Shown here in pieces: positions 26,312-35,357 of a DNA stretch of 64,000 bases. The position numbers and the translations under genes were made by a program. The notes beneath the pieces are model-generated. The model made no database searches. It saw only the letters and a list, made by a program, of their open reading frames with translations, and was not told the DNA's origin. Every line of letters begins with the position of its first letter. Position 1 is the stretch's first letter. Source of the stretch: Streptomyces sp. S465 (GTDB lineage Bacteria > Actinomycetota > Actinomycetes > Streptomycetales > Streptomycetaceae); assembly GCF_026898115.1 (NCBI RefSeq), contig NZ_CP114036.1, positions 3,900,001-3,964,000 on the forward strand, in the 5' to 3' direction.

Positions 26312-27418
26312 TCACTGGTCCGACGAGAAGCGGACCGCACCCGCCGGGATGTCCGCCCCGCACCACACCCGTACGCCGTCCCGCAGTTCGTTGTCCGGTC
26401 CGACCAGCGCGCCGTCCCCGACCACCGCGCCCTGGAGCACCGTACGGGCGCCGATCCGTGCCCGCGCGCCGATGAGCGAGTCGCGCACCTGCGCGCCCTC
26501 CTCCACGACGGCGCCCTCCAGCACCGTGCTGCCGTCGATGCGCGCACCCGCGCCCACCCGGGCCTGCGGGCCGATGACCGTGCCGCCGGTCAGCTTGGCG
26601 TCGTCCGCGACCGATGCGCTGTCCAGGACGAGGCGGTCGCCGCAGCGCCCCGGCACGGCCGGGGAGGGGGCGCGGCCCAGCACCAGGTCCGCGGAGCCGC
26701 GCACGAATGCCTGGGGGGTGCCGAGGTCGAGCCAGTACGTGGAGTCGACCATGCCCTGTAGATGCGCGCCCTCGGCGAGCAGACCGGGGAAGGTCTCGCG
26801 TTCGACGGAGACGGGGCGGTCGGCGGGGATGGTGTCGATGACCGAGCGGTTGAAGACGTACGCGCCCGCGTTGATCTGGTCGGTGACGATCTCCTCGGGG
26901 GTCTGCGGCTTCTCCAGGAATGCGGTGACCCGGCCCTGTTCGTCGGTGGGGACCAGCCCGTACGCGCGGGGGTCGGGGACCCGGGTGAGGTGGAGGGAGA
27001 CATCGGCCCCCGTCGTGCGGTGGTTGTCGACGAGGGCGCGGATGTCGAGGCCGGTGAGTATGTCGCCGTTGAAGATGAGCACCGGGTCGTCGGGGCCCGA
27101 ACGCAGCCGGGAGGCCACGTTGCGGATGGCTCCGCCGGTGCCCAGCGGCTCCTCCTCCGTGACGTACTCCAAGTGCAGGCCGAGCGAAGAGCCGTCACCG
27201 AAGTACGGCTCGAAGACCTCCGCCAGATAGGAGGTGGCGAGCACGATGTGCTCGACCCCTGCGGCGCGGGCGCGGGCGAGCTGGTGGGTCAGAAACGGAA
27301 CGCCTGCCGCCGGGACCATCGGCTTGGGGGTGTGCACCGTCATCGGGCGCAACCGGGTTCCCTTGCCGCCGACCAGGAGGATCGCCTCTGGCGATAGCGT
27401 TGCTGGCGCTTTGGTCAC
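26312..27418 (-). CDS. Sugar-1-phosphate nucleotidyltransferase (GDP-mannose pyrophosphorylase type)
   Basis: 368 residues. N-terminal nucleotidyltransferase domain (about 10-235) with EAILLVGGKGTRLRPMT, the metal Asp in LIFNGDIL and FLEKPQTPEE; C-terminal left-handed beta-helix (about 250-360) with hexapeptide repeats. Activates a hexose-1-phosphate to a nucleotide sugar in the cytosol. With manA and manB in the same region, GDP-mannose synthesis is the likely role; a glucose-1-phosphate thymidylyl- or uridylyltransferase role cannot be excluded. GTG start at 27,416-27,418. Confidence 0.88.
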   Translation of the reverse strand: MTKAPATLSPEAILLVGGKGTRLRPMTVHTPKPMVPAAGVPFLTHQLARARAAGVEHIVLATSYLAEVFEPYFGDGSSLGLHLEYVTEEEPLGTGGAIRNVASRLRSGPDDPVLIFNGDILTGLDIRALVDNHRTTGADVSLHLTRVPDPRAYGLVPTDEQGRVTAFLEKPQTPEEIVTDQINAGAYVFNRSVIDTIPADRPVSVERETFPGLLAEGAHLQGMVDSTYWLDLGTPQAFVRGSADLVLGRAPSPAVPGRCGDRLVLDSASVADDAKLTGGTVIGPQARVGAGARIDGSTVLEGAVVEEGAQVRDSLIGARARIGARTVLQGAVVGDGALVGPDNELRDGVRVWCGADIPAGAVRFSSDQ

Positions 27419-27490
27419 GTATCGTCTCTGCTTCCTGCTGGGGCTCGCCGGTCGGCGGCCAGTGTAGGCAGATCCCCGGACCGCGCCTGA

Positions 27491-29221
27491 TCAGCGCCCC
27501 TGTAGGCGGGCGGCGGTCTTCCGTACCGAACCGAGCTTCTTGTAAAGACGTTTCCCCGGGCACTCGGTGGCGAAGCCGTCGCGGTGACCCGCGATCACAT
27601 GAAGCTTTACCTTGGCGCCCTTTTTGTACTTGTTACCGCCTCCGGACACCAGATGCGTGGTACCGCGCGGATTTCGCTTGAAGAGGCCGAGTTTCCACGC
27701 GGTGAGCTTGGCGATGGCCTTCACGGCCTTGGCCGAGGGCTCCTTGGTAGAGAAAGTGCCGAGGACGGCCACGCCCATGCTGTTGGTGTTGAAGCCCAGA
27801 GTGTGCGCTCCGCGTACGGCTTTGGTCACACCCCCGGAGCGGCCTTCGTAAATCTTTCCGCACTTGTCGACGGTGAAGTTGTAGCCGTAGTCACGCCATC
27901 CCAGGCTCTTCACGTGGTAACGGTAGATACTGCGCAAAACGGAGGGCGCCTGGGAGCAGCTGTACGTATTGCCCGTGACGGTGTGATGGATGAAGGCCAC
28001 CTTGACGGTCTTGCTGTAGACGTGGCCCTTTTCGCGGATCTTCTCGTCGGCACCCCAGCCCGCGCGGGTGATGATGCGGGGCCGCGGCGCGGTGTGGCGG
28101 GCGGCGTTCGCCTTGGTTTCCACCTCCGCCGGGAGTGCGCCGGGGGGCTGGGTGGACTCGGTGGACTCGGTGGGCTCAGTGGGCTGGACGGAGGGCTTCG
28201 AGGACGGTTTCGGGGAGGGCTTCACCGAGGACGGCTTCGAGGACGGCTTCGGAGAAAGCTTCGAGGGCGGCTGCTTGGAGGACGGCTTCGAGGAGGGTTT
28301 CGGGGACGGCTTCCCGGGCCATCCGGACGACGGCGACGGGCTCACGGGCCGTCCCAACGACGGCTTCCCGGGCCGTTCCGCCGCCGGCTTCCCCGGCCCT
28401 CCCGCCGACGGTTTCGCGCCCGGCCCGGTGCCCCCCGGCGTCGGCGCGGGATGTGCCGGAAGGGCGCGAAGCGCGGCGCGGTCCGGAGGCGGCGGCGGAG
28501 CCTCGCCGGGGTCGACCAGCTCCAGCCGGAGTCCGGCGGGCAGGGCCGTCGGCCGCCCGCCCTCACCCGCGGTCGCCGCCCGAGCCTCCTCACCCGGCAC
28601 CCGAGCCTCCTCACCCGGCCCCCGAGCCTCCTCGCCCGACCCCCGAGCCTCCTCGCCCGCACTCGGCCCCCGAGCGCCCTCGCCCGCTGCCCGCGCCCCC
28701 TCGTCCGTCGCCCCCTCGTCCGTCGCCGGCTCGCCCGTCGTCCGCTCGGGCCGGATCCGCGCCTGGACGCCGTCCGAGGCGCCGACCCACAGCGGTGCCG
28801 TTCCGCCGCGGGCCCGTGCGCCGCGGTGTTCGGGCGAGTCGGGATCGGGGGCCTCGTCCCCGTACGGCAGCAGTTCGCGCCAGGGGGACCACTCGTCGCC
28901 GCCGACCGCGCGGGTGCGGACCTGCACCCGGGCGCGGAGGTCGGCGGCGGACTGGTCCCAGACGACGCCGACGAGCGAGAAGGGCCGCACGCTCGGCGCG
29001 GTGACGCCCCGGTCGCCCGCGTCGCCGCCTGGCGCGGCCACGCTCCGGTCGAGTCCGCCCGCCGCGAGCGGGAGGAGCGGCAGCGACTGCGTGGAGCCGG
29101 AGGTGGCGGTCCGTTCGGCCCGCTCGGCGCGGGCGTGGGCGGGGCCCGGATGCAGGGCGAGGGGGAGGGCGAGGGCGGCGGTGCACGCGACGCCGATCGA
29201 GGATGCCAGATACGCACGCAT
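27491..29221 (-). CDS. Exported N-acetylmuramoyl-L-alanine amidase / PGRP-like protein
   Basis: 576 residues. Signal peptide (1-30, ending AHA), a domain of unknown role (about 60-150), a run of GEEARGPGEEARV-type repeats (about 165-215), a Lys/Pro/Ser-rich linker (about 275-345), then an amidase_2/PGRP domain (about 380-560) with zinc ligands in AFIHHTVTG and HVIAGHRDGFATECPG. It should cut the stem peptide from muramic acid in peptidoglycan outside the cell. There is no ribosome site before the ATG, and a -10-like TAGACG lies seven bases upstream, so the mRNA is probably leaderless. Confidence 0.92.
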   Translation of the reverse strand: MRAYLASSIGVACTAALALPLALHPGPAHARAERAERTATSGSTQSLPLLPLAAGGLDRSVAAPGGDAGDRGVTAPSVRPFSLVGVVWDQSAADLRARVQVRTRAVGGDEWSPWRELLPYGDEAPDPDSPEHRGARARGGTAPLWVGASDGVQARIRPERTTGEPATDEGATDEGARAAGEGARGPSAGEEARGSGEEARGPGEEARVPGEEARAATAGEGGRPTALPAGLRLELVDPGEAPPPPPDRAALRALPAHPAPTPGGTGPGAKPSAGGPGKPAAERPGKPSLGRPVSPSPSSGWPGKPSPKPSSKPSSKQPPSKLSPKPSSKPSSVKPSPKPSSKPSVQPTEPTESTESTQPPGALPAEVETKANAARHTAPRPRIITRAGWGADEKIREKGHVYSKTVKVAFIHHTVTGNTYSCSQAPSVLRSIYRYHVKSLGWRDYGYNFTVDKCGKIYEGRSGGVTKAVRGAHTLGFNTNSMGVAVLGTFSTKEPSAKAVKAIAKLTAWKLGLFKRNPRGTTHLVSGGGNKYKKGAKVKLHVIAGHRDGFATECPGKRLYKKLGSVRKTAARLQGR

Positions 29222-29230
29222 GATTGAAAT

Positions 29231-29258
29231 CGTCTACATAAGGGGACAAACATGTCCA
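29231..29258 (-). promoter_or_regulatory. Amidase promoter with overlapping inverted repeat
   Basis: Minus-strand TGGACA (plus 29,253-29,258), a 16-base spacer and TAGACG (plus 29,231-29,236). A perfect inverted repeat GGACA-AACA-TGTCC (29,244-29,257) overlaps the -35 box, which is where a repressor would bind. Confidence 0.5.
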
Positions 29259-29349
29259 TTCGGAAGAGCCGCCACGTCGCGGACCGTTCGATGACCCGGG
29301 CCTCACCGACCCCATCCGCACCGCACCTTCGGCGCGTAGGCTTGCGCGG

Positions 29350-30102
29350 GTGAACGCCACCGATCGCACCCCCGCCGACCTGCTGGGATCCGCGCTCGCC
29401 GCGGATCCGTCCCGCCCGCTCGTGACCTTCTACGACGACGCCACGGGCGAACGCGTCGAACTGTCCGTGGCCACCTTCGCCAATTGGGTGGCGAAGACCG
29501 CCAATCTGCTCCAGGACGATCTGGCCGCCGCACCGGGTGACCGGTGCGCGCTGCTGCTGCCCGCGCACTGGCAGACCGCCGTGTGGCTGGTGGCCTGCTC
29601 CTCGGTCGGGGTCCTCGTCGACTTCGGGGGCGACCCGGCCTCCGCCGACCTCGTCATCAGCGGCCCGGACACCCTCGAGGAGGCGCGGGAGTGCTCCGGG
29701 GAGCGGGTGGCACTGTCGCTGCGGCCGCTGGGCGGCCGGTTCCCCCAGTTGCCGGAGGGGTTCGCGGACTACGCCGTGGAGGTGCCCAGCCAGGGCGACC
29801 GCTTCGCCCCGTACTCCCCGGTGGACCCGGAGACGCCCGCGCTGGCCGTCGGCGGTCTGGAGCTGACCAGCGCGGAGTTGGTGGAGCGGGCGCGCGCCGA
29901 CGCCGCCGCGCGGGGGCTCGGGCCCGGCTCCCGGATCCTCTCGGGGCTTCCGTACGAGAGCTGGGAGGGGCTGTCGTACGGGCTGTACGCCCCGCTGGCC
30001 GCCGGTGGTTCGGTGGTGCTCTGCCGCAACCTGGACCGGCTGGACGAGAAGGGGCTGGCCGAGCGCACGGAGAGCGAGCGGGTCACCGCAACCGCCCCGT
30101 GA
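29350..30102 (+). CDS. TIGR03089-family protein (AMP-ligase-like N-terminal domain)
   Basis: 250 residues. It resembles the N-terminal part of acyl-CoA/AMP ligases (ATFANWVAKTANLLQDDL, then LLLPAHWQTAVWLVACSSVG) but lacks the AMP-binding P-loop and the C-terminal lid, so it is probably not a ligase. Actinobacteria carry this small protein near LCP genes. GTG start at 29,350 has no ribosome site; TAGGCT seven bases upstream could be the -10 of a leaderless transcript, divergent from the amidase promoter. Confidence 0.75.
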   Translation: MNATDRTPADLLGSALAADPSRPLVTFYDDATGERVELSVATFANWVAKTANLLQDDLAAAPGDRCALLLPAHWQTAVWLVACSSVGVLVDFGGDPASADLVISGPDTLEEARECSGERVALSLRPLGGRFPQLPEGFADYAVEVPSQGDRFAPYSPVDPETPALAVGGLELTSAELVERARADAAARGLGPGSRILSGLPYESWEGLSYGLYAPLAAGGSVVLCRNLDRLDEKGLAERTESERVTATAP

Positions 30103-30103
30103 G

Positions 30104-30300
30104 GCGCCCCCCACCCTGAAACCGCCACCGCGCCCTGAGGCCGCCCCCACCCCAAAACCGCCCCCACTCGGAAACCTCCACCCCACCCCAAAACCGCCCC
30201 CACCCCGAAAGCACCACCCCACCCCGAAACCGCCCCACCTCGAAGCCGCCACCCACCCTCAAGCCACCCCACTCCCCGAGACCTCGCCCTCATCCCCACC
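30104..30300. repeat. C-rich degenerate tandem repeat (ACCCCAAAACCGCCCCC type)
   Basis: About ten imperfect copies of a 17-21 base unit such as CACCCCAAAACCGCCCCCAC and CACCCCGAAACCGCCCCAC, directly after the TIGR03089 stop. Strong strand asymmetry (C-rich on plus, almost no G). The remainder of the gap to the next gene (30,301-30,492) contains a 16-base direct repeat TAATCGGYATCCCGGY at about 30,414-30,442, possibly regulatory. Confidence 0.8.
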
Positions 30301-30492
30301 CTGACCCGTCCGGCGGACCGGAGGGCCGAGCCCACGGGCCAGGGCGTCCGCCCCGCGCGATGATGCACGGATACGTACAACCATGTGCGGGGTTCGCATG
30401 TCTGTTCCGTTAATCGGTATCCCGGTAATCGGCATCCCGGCATGCGAAGCCGCTCCGCCCCGCGGGCGGGAGACGGGTGGGAGGACGCGGAC

Positions 30493-31611
30493 GTGACGAC
30501 TGACGACCCTGAGCCCGCCCCGAGACGCAGGCGTCGCTGGCCGCGCGTCCTCGCCCTGGGCGGGGCCGTGCTGGTGCTGTCGGTCGCCGGGGCGGGGTGG
30601 TGGTTCTACGAGCACCTCGACGGCAATATCCGCACCGATACCCGGACCGCGAACGAGCTCAAGAAGTACGAGGCCGAGCGCCCGGTGTCGGTGGTGCGGG
30701 ACGCGCAGAACATCCTGCTGATCGGCTCCGACAACCGGGGCGGCGAGGGCAACGGCGCATACGGCAGGGACACCGGCACCCAGCGCTCGGACACCACGAT
30801 CCTGCTGCATCTCCAGGCCGGCGGAAAGAGCGCTACCGCCGTCTCCATCCCCCGCGATCTGATGGTGGACGTGCCGGCCTGCGACGGGCCGGACGGAAAG
30901 CGGACCCAGCCCCGGTTCGCCCAGTTCAACTGGGCATTCGAATTCGGTGGTGCGGCCTGCACGATCCGCACCGTGGAGAAACTGACCGGGATCCGCATCG
31001 ACCACCACGTGATCGTGGACTTCAACGGCTTCAAGCGGCTGGTGAACGCGGTCGGCGGGGTGGAGATGTGCCTGAAGGAGCCCGTCGACGACGCCGACGC
31101 GCATCTGAAGCTGCCCGCGGGGCGTCAGGTCCTCCGCGGGGAACAGGCACTCGGTTATGTGCGCGCCCGGTACAGCATCGGCGACGGCAGCGACACGGAG
31201 CGTATCGGCAGGCAACAGGAGTTCATGGCTTCACTTGTGAAGAAAATGCAGAGTAATGGTGTGCTGCTCAATCCGGCGAAACTGTATCCGGTACTCAACG
31301 CGGCGACGTCCTCGCTGACCACCGATCCCGGGCTCGATTCGCTCAAAGATCTGTACGCTCTGGTGCGCGGTGTGCGGGACATCCCGCGGGAGAAGATCCA
31401 CTTCCTCACGATTCCCCGTCAGCCGTATACGTACAACAAGAACCGCGACGAGCTGGTCCAGCCCGACGCCGACCGGCTGTTCCGGCAATTGCGGCTGGAT
31501 CGCCCGGTGTCGGTGGCCCGTACCGTCACGGCGTCGACGAGCGGCGACCCGAAGGCCGGCGACGGCAGCCCCTACCAAGGGACGACCGCGGCTCGCGGCA
31601 TCTGCGAGTAG
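30493..31611 (+). CDS. LytR-CpsA-Psr (LCP) family protein 1
   Basis: About 372 residues. Short basic cytosolic N-terminus, one membrane segment (VLALGGAVLVLSVAGAGWWF, about 20-40), then an extracellular LCP domain with NILLIGSDNRGGEG, VSIPRDLMVDVP and the DTTILLHLQ strand. LCP enzymes move undecaprenyl-linked glycopolymers onto peptidoglycan. No LytR_C domain. GTG at 30,493 was chosen for GGAGG eight bases upstream; the open frame starts earlier (30,385). First of five LCP genes in this region. Confidence 0.9.
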   Translation: MTTDDPEPAPRRRRRWPRVLALGGAVLVLSVAGAGWWFYEHLDGNIRTDTRTANELKKYEAERPVSVVRDAQNILLIGSDNRGGEGNGAYGRDTGTQRSDTTILLHLQAGGKSATAVSIPRDLMVDVPACDGPDGKRTQPRFAQFNWAFEFGGAACTIRTVEKLTGIRIDHHVIVDFNGFKRLVNAVGGVEMCLKEPVDDADAHLKLPAGRQVLRGEQALGYVRARYSIGDGSDTERIGRQQEFMASLVKKMQSNGVLLNPAKLYPVLNAATSSLTTDPGLDSLKDLYALVRGVRDIPREKIHFLTIPRQPYTYNKNRDELVQPDADRLFRQLRLDRPVSVARTVTASTSGDPKAGDGSPYQGTTAARGICE

Positions 31612-31872
31612 CGGCGTCCGCGAGCGGCGGCATCTGCGAGTAAACGCACCATAAGAGCGAGCTGTGATTCGTGAAGGATCGGATAAGGATTGGGCAGATT
31701 GCCCAGTTGTAGGGAAGTGGAATCTGTCACCGGCGTCGCTTGACGCTGATCTGGACGGATAGTGTGAGCGATCCGGTGCGCTCTACGAGGTGGCCGCGCA
31801 CTGCACAGGAAGACGGATGGAGCGCCTTGAGGGGGAGGCGCCGCGTGGCACCGACGGAGGACACAGGCGACC
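31612..31872. other. Intergenic region between LCP genes 1 and 2
   Basis: A 15-base direct repeat CGGCATCTGCGAGTA spans the LCP1 stop codon (about 31,597-31,611 and 31,628-31,642), which looks like a small tandem duplication. A TTGACG (about 31,740) and GATAGTGT (about 31,759) could be part of an LCP2 promoter but their spacing (about 14) is short. Confidence 0.35.
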
Positions 31873-33558
31873 GTGGACGCGCAAGGCCCTGGCGGGGCGG
31901 GTGACTTCGACCCAGCCGATCAGTGGGTGTTCGACCCGAACACGGGCAACTACGAGCTGCGGCTGAACCCTGCCGAGACATCGGCGGACACCACCGAGCT
32001 GCGAGCTGTCTCCAGATCGTCGAGCGAGGACGAGGCCACCGACTCCGAGCCCCGAGGCCGCCGACGCGCGGCCAGGCGGGAGAAGGAGAAGGAGACCGGC
32101 CCGGTCAGCCGTCGCAAGCCGAAGCCGAAGAAGTCGAAGGCGAAGAAGGCGCTCTACTGGGGCAGCGGCACCCTGGCCTTTCTGCTGGTGGGCGGCTCAG
32201 CCGCGGCGTACTTCATCTATCAGCACCTCAACAACAACATCAGCAAGGTCGATGTCGGCGAGAACAACGCCGCGGTCTCCGACGGGCCGATGAACATCCT
32301 GCTCATCGGCACCGACCGGCGCGACGGCAAGGGGAACGAGGGGTACGGCGACGCGGGGAGCGTCGGGCACGCCGACACCACGCTGCTCTTCCACGTCTCC
32401 GCGGACCGGTCCAACGCGACCGTGCTGTCCATCCCCCGCGACATGATCACCGACATCCCGGACTGCCGTACGAAACAGGAGGACGGCTCGTTCAAGACCA
32501 TCCCGGGCGAGTCGGAGGTGCGCTTCAACACCAGCCTGGGCCAGGAGGGGCGCGACCCCGGCTGCACCTGGCAGACGGTCGAGAAGCTGACCGGGCTGGA
32601 GATCAACCACTTCATGATGGCCGACTTCAACGCCATCAAGGAGATGTCCACGGCGGTCGGCGGGGTCGAGGTGTGTCTCGCCAAGGACATCAACGACCCC
32701 AAGTCGCATCTGAACCTCACCAAGGGCCGCCACACCATCAAGGGTGAGGAGGCGCTGGCGTTCGTCCGGACCCGGCACGCCGTGGGCTTCGGCGGCGATC
32801 TGGACCGGATCAAGCTCCAGCAGCAGTTCCTGAGTGCGCTGATGCGCAAGATGAAGTCCAGCGGGACGCTCACCAGCCCCGGCAAGATGTGGGACCTGGC
32901 CCAGAGCGCCACCAAGGCGCTCACCGTGGACACCGGGATCGGCACCGTCTCCAAACTGGCCTCGCTGGGGAAGAACCTGAGCAAGGTCGACCTCAAGAAC
33001 GTCACCTTCGCAACCGTCCCGGTGGTCGACAACACCGACGGTGCGACCGTGCTGCTCGACAAGACCAAGGCCGAGCCGCTGTTCGCCATGGTCCGTCAGG
33101 ACGTGTCCCTGACCGAGGTCAAGAAGAAGGAGAAGGCGGAGAAGGACAAGCAGGCGGCGCGGCTGAAGGGGACGAAGGCCGACCCCGCCGATGTGCGGGT
33201 CAAGGTGCTCAACGGCAGCGGGCAGTTCGGCGCCGCCCAGGAGACCGTCGACTGGATGCAGAACACCGAGGGGATGATCCGCACCAGCAACGGCGGAAAC
33301 GCTCCGTCGGAGCTGAAGAAGACGACCCTGGAGTACGCTCCCAACCAGGCCGACCAGGCGCGTCGGCTGGCCGACAGCATGGGGCTGCCCGCCTCCGCCA
33401 TGAAGGAAGGCACGAAGGACGCCGAGCCGATGGCGGAGATGACTCTGACGCTCGGGGCGGACTTCAAGGGCGCCGGCACTCCGATCTCCGCTCCGAGCAA
33501 GGCGCCGAAGGACATTCAGAGGGTCGAGGCCGACGACAAGAACGTCTGCGCCAAGTGA
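31873..33558 (+). CDS. LCP family protein 2 with C-terminal LytR_C domain
   Basis: 561 residues: a long, highly charged cytosolic N-terminus (about 1-90, with RRKPKPKKSKAKK), a membrane segment near 95-115, the LCP domain (NILLIGTDRRDGKGNEGYGD, LSIPRDMITDIPDC, about 135-390) and a LytR_C domain (about 440-540, VRVKVLNGSGQFGAA). Attaches glycopolymers to peptidoglycan outside the cell. GTG at 31,873 has GGAGG 12 bases upstream, a little far; the start is therefore less certain than the frame. Confidence 0.9.
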   Translation: MDAQGPGGAGDFDPADQWVFDPNTGNYELRLNPAETSADTTELRAVSRSSSEDEATDSEPRGRRRAARREKEKETGPVSRRKPKPKKSKAKKALYWGSGTLAFLLVGGSAAAYFIYQHLNNNISKVDVGENNAAVSDGPMNILLIGTDRRDGKGNEGYGDAGSVGHADTTLLFHVSADRSNATVLSIPRDMITDIPDCRTKQEDGSFKTIPGESEVRFNTSLGQEGRDPGCTWQTVEKLTGLEINHFMMADFNAIKEMSTAVGGVEVCLAKDINDPKSHLNLTKGRHTIKGEEALAFVRTRHAVGFGGDLDRIKLQQQFLSALMRKMKSSGTLTSPGKMWDLAQSATKALTVDTGIGTVSKLASLGKNLSKVDLKNVTFATVPVVDNTDGATVLLDKTKAEPLFAMVRQDVSLTEVKKKEKAEKDKQAARLKGTKADPADVRVKVLNGSGQFGAAQETVDWMQNTEGMIRTSNGGNAPSELKKTTLEYAPNQADQARRLADSMGLPASAMKEGTKDAEPMAEMTLTLGADFKGAGTPISAPSKAPKDIQRVEADDKNVCAK

Positions 33559-33625
33559 CCGTCATCGGCCGGCGGAACCACCCTCGTCCATCGGGCCGGA
33601 CGACGAAGACAACGGGGAGGGCCCG

Positions 33626-35278
33626 ATGCGGCAGAGCAGTGTGCGGGGGGAGAGAGACCGGCAGTCCGCCGTCCCCGAGCCCCGCGAGGACGGCGAGGAC
33701 AGTGCGGATGGCGCGGACGGCGGACCGCCGGAGGGAGCGGGTCCCGCGGCGGGGAAGACGGGGCGCCGCCAGGGCGGCCCACGGCAGCCGAAGCCGAAGA
33801 GGAGTCGCGGCGTGCGCATCCTGCGCTGGAGCGCGCTGACGCTGGCCGTACTGATACTCGGCGCGGCCGGGGCCGGCTACTTCTACTACCAGCACCTGAA
33901 CGGCAATCTGCGGAAGGAGGAGCTGGACCTCGGCGACAGCAAGATCGGCAAACCCGAGCCCAACGCCGCCGGCCAGACCCCCCTCAACATCCTGCTCATC
34001 GGCTCCGACAGCCGGAACACCGCGGAGAACGTCAAGCTCGGCGGCGCCAAGCAGGACGCGGACCGCAAGCCGCTGGCCGATGTGCAGATGCTGGTGCACG
34101 TCTCGGCCGACCGCAGCAATATGTCGGTGGTCAGCATTCCGCGCGACACCCGGGTGACCATCCCCCAGTGCACCGACCCGGACGACGGCACGGTGTACCC
34201 GAAGACCGAGGGGGCCATCAACCAGTCGCTCCAGCACGGCGGTCCGGGCTGCACGGTCGCCACCTGGAAGGAACTCACCGGCGTCTACATCGATCACTTC
34301 ATGATGATCGACTTCTCCGGGGTGGTCTCGATGGCCGACGCCATCGGCGGCGTTCCGGTGTGCGTGGACGGCAACGTCTACTCCCACGACAGCAAGGGCC
34401 ACGGCTCCGGGCTGAAGCTGACCAAGGGCACCCACAACGTCAAGGGCGTCCAGGCCCTCCAGTGGCTGCGCACCCGCTACGGCTTCGAGGACAACAGCGA
34501 CATCGGCCGGGCCAAGGCCCAGCACATGTACATGACCTCGATGATCCGCCAGCTGAAGTCCGGCACCAAGCTCAGCGACCCGGGCAAGCTGATGGACCTC
34601 GCGGAGGCCGCCACCAACGCGCTGACCGTCGACCACGGCCTCGGCACCGTCAAGAAGCTGTACGACCTGGGCAACGACCTCAAGCGGGTGCCGACCAAGC
34701 GCACCACCATGATCACCATGCCCTGGGAGTACGGCGGCGGCGGGCAGTACGTCCTGCCCAAGCCGGGCGACGCCGAGCAGACCTTCGCGCTGCTGCGCAA
34801 CGACACAGCGCTGGACGGCAAGGACAAGAAGAAGCCCGACGCGACCCCGGCGCCCACCGCGTCCAAGGAGGAGCTCCCGGTGGTGGTGCAGAACGGCACC
34901 GCCAGCACCGTCCTGGGGCCGGTCTCCGGCCGGGCCTCGGTCATCACCTCCGAGCTGGTGCGGCTGGGCTACGCCAAGGCCACCGCGAACACGGTGCTCG
35001 TCTCGCAGGCCGACACCACCGTCCTCTACCCGAGCGAGGCCGAGCAGGGCGACGCCCTAGCCGTGGCCAAGGCGCTGAAGCTGCCGACGTCCGCGGCGAA
35101 GTCGTCGAAGTCCGTGCAGGACGTCACCGTGGTGGTCGGCAACGACTGGCGCGAGGGCACCACCTATCCGAAGGCGACGACGGACGACGGCGACAGCGAC
35201 AAGGCGCCCAAGAGCGCGGACGCCCTCAACGGCGAGGAGAAGAGCTGTATGAAGGTCAACCCCAACTACACCTTCTGA
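33626..35278 (+). CDS. LCP family protein 3 with C-terminal LytR_C domain
   Basis: 550 residues. ATG at 33,626 behind GGGGAGGG. Acidic then basic N-terminus (1-65), membrane segment (ALTLAVLILGAAGAGYFYY), LCP domain (NILLIGSDSRNTAENVK, VVSIPRDTRVTIPQC, about 120-380) and LytR_C (about 430-520, LPVVVQNGTASTVLGPVSG). 67 bases after LCP2 and probably cotranscribed with it. A strong terminator follows. Confidence 0.92.
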   Translation: MRQSSVRGERDRQSAVPEPREDGEDSADGADGGPPEGAGPAAGKTGRRQGGPRQPKPKRSRGVRILRWSALTLAVLILGAAGAGYFYYQHLNGNLRKEELDLGDSKIGKPEPNAAGQTPLNILLIGSDSRNTAENVKLGGAKQDADRKPLADVQMLVHVSADRSNMSVVSIPRDTRVTIPQCTDPDDGTVYPKTEGAINQSLQHGGPGCTVATWKELTGVYIDHFMMIDFSGVVSMADAIGGVPVCVDGNVYSHDSKGHGSGLKLTKGTHNVKGVQALQWLRTRYGFEDNSDIGRAKAQHMYMTSMIRQLKSGTKLSDPGKLMDLAEAATNALTVDHGLGTVKKLYDLGNDLKRVPTKRTTMITMPWEYGGGGQYVLPKPGDAEQTFALLRNDTALDGKDKKKPDATPAPTASKEELPVVVQNGTASTVLGPVSGRASVITSELVRLGYAKATANTVLVSQADTTVLYPSEAEQGDALAVAKALKLPTSAAKSSKSVQDVTVVVGNDWREGTTYPKATTDDGDSDKAPKSADALNGEEKSCMKVNPNYTF

Positions 35279-35296
35279 GCCGTCACGGCACGGCGA

Positions 35297-35334
35297 AGGG
35301 GCCGGACCCGGCACGCGGCACGGGTCCGGCCCCT
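35297..35334. terminator. Bidirectional terminator between LCP3 and the GT2 gene
   Basis: 14-bp perfect arms AGGGGCCGGACCCG / CGGGTCCGGCCCCT with a 10-base loop between two convergent stop codons. Confidence 0.85.
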
Positions 35335-35357
35335 CGGCGTCCGGGCGGGCGGGGCGG

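Noticed and set aside
31612..31872. A sigma-E type promoter (GGAAC with CGTC) in front of LCP2.
   Set aside because: GGAAT is present but no CGTC-type partner lies at the needed spacing.
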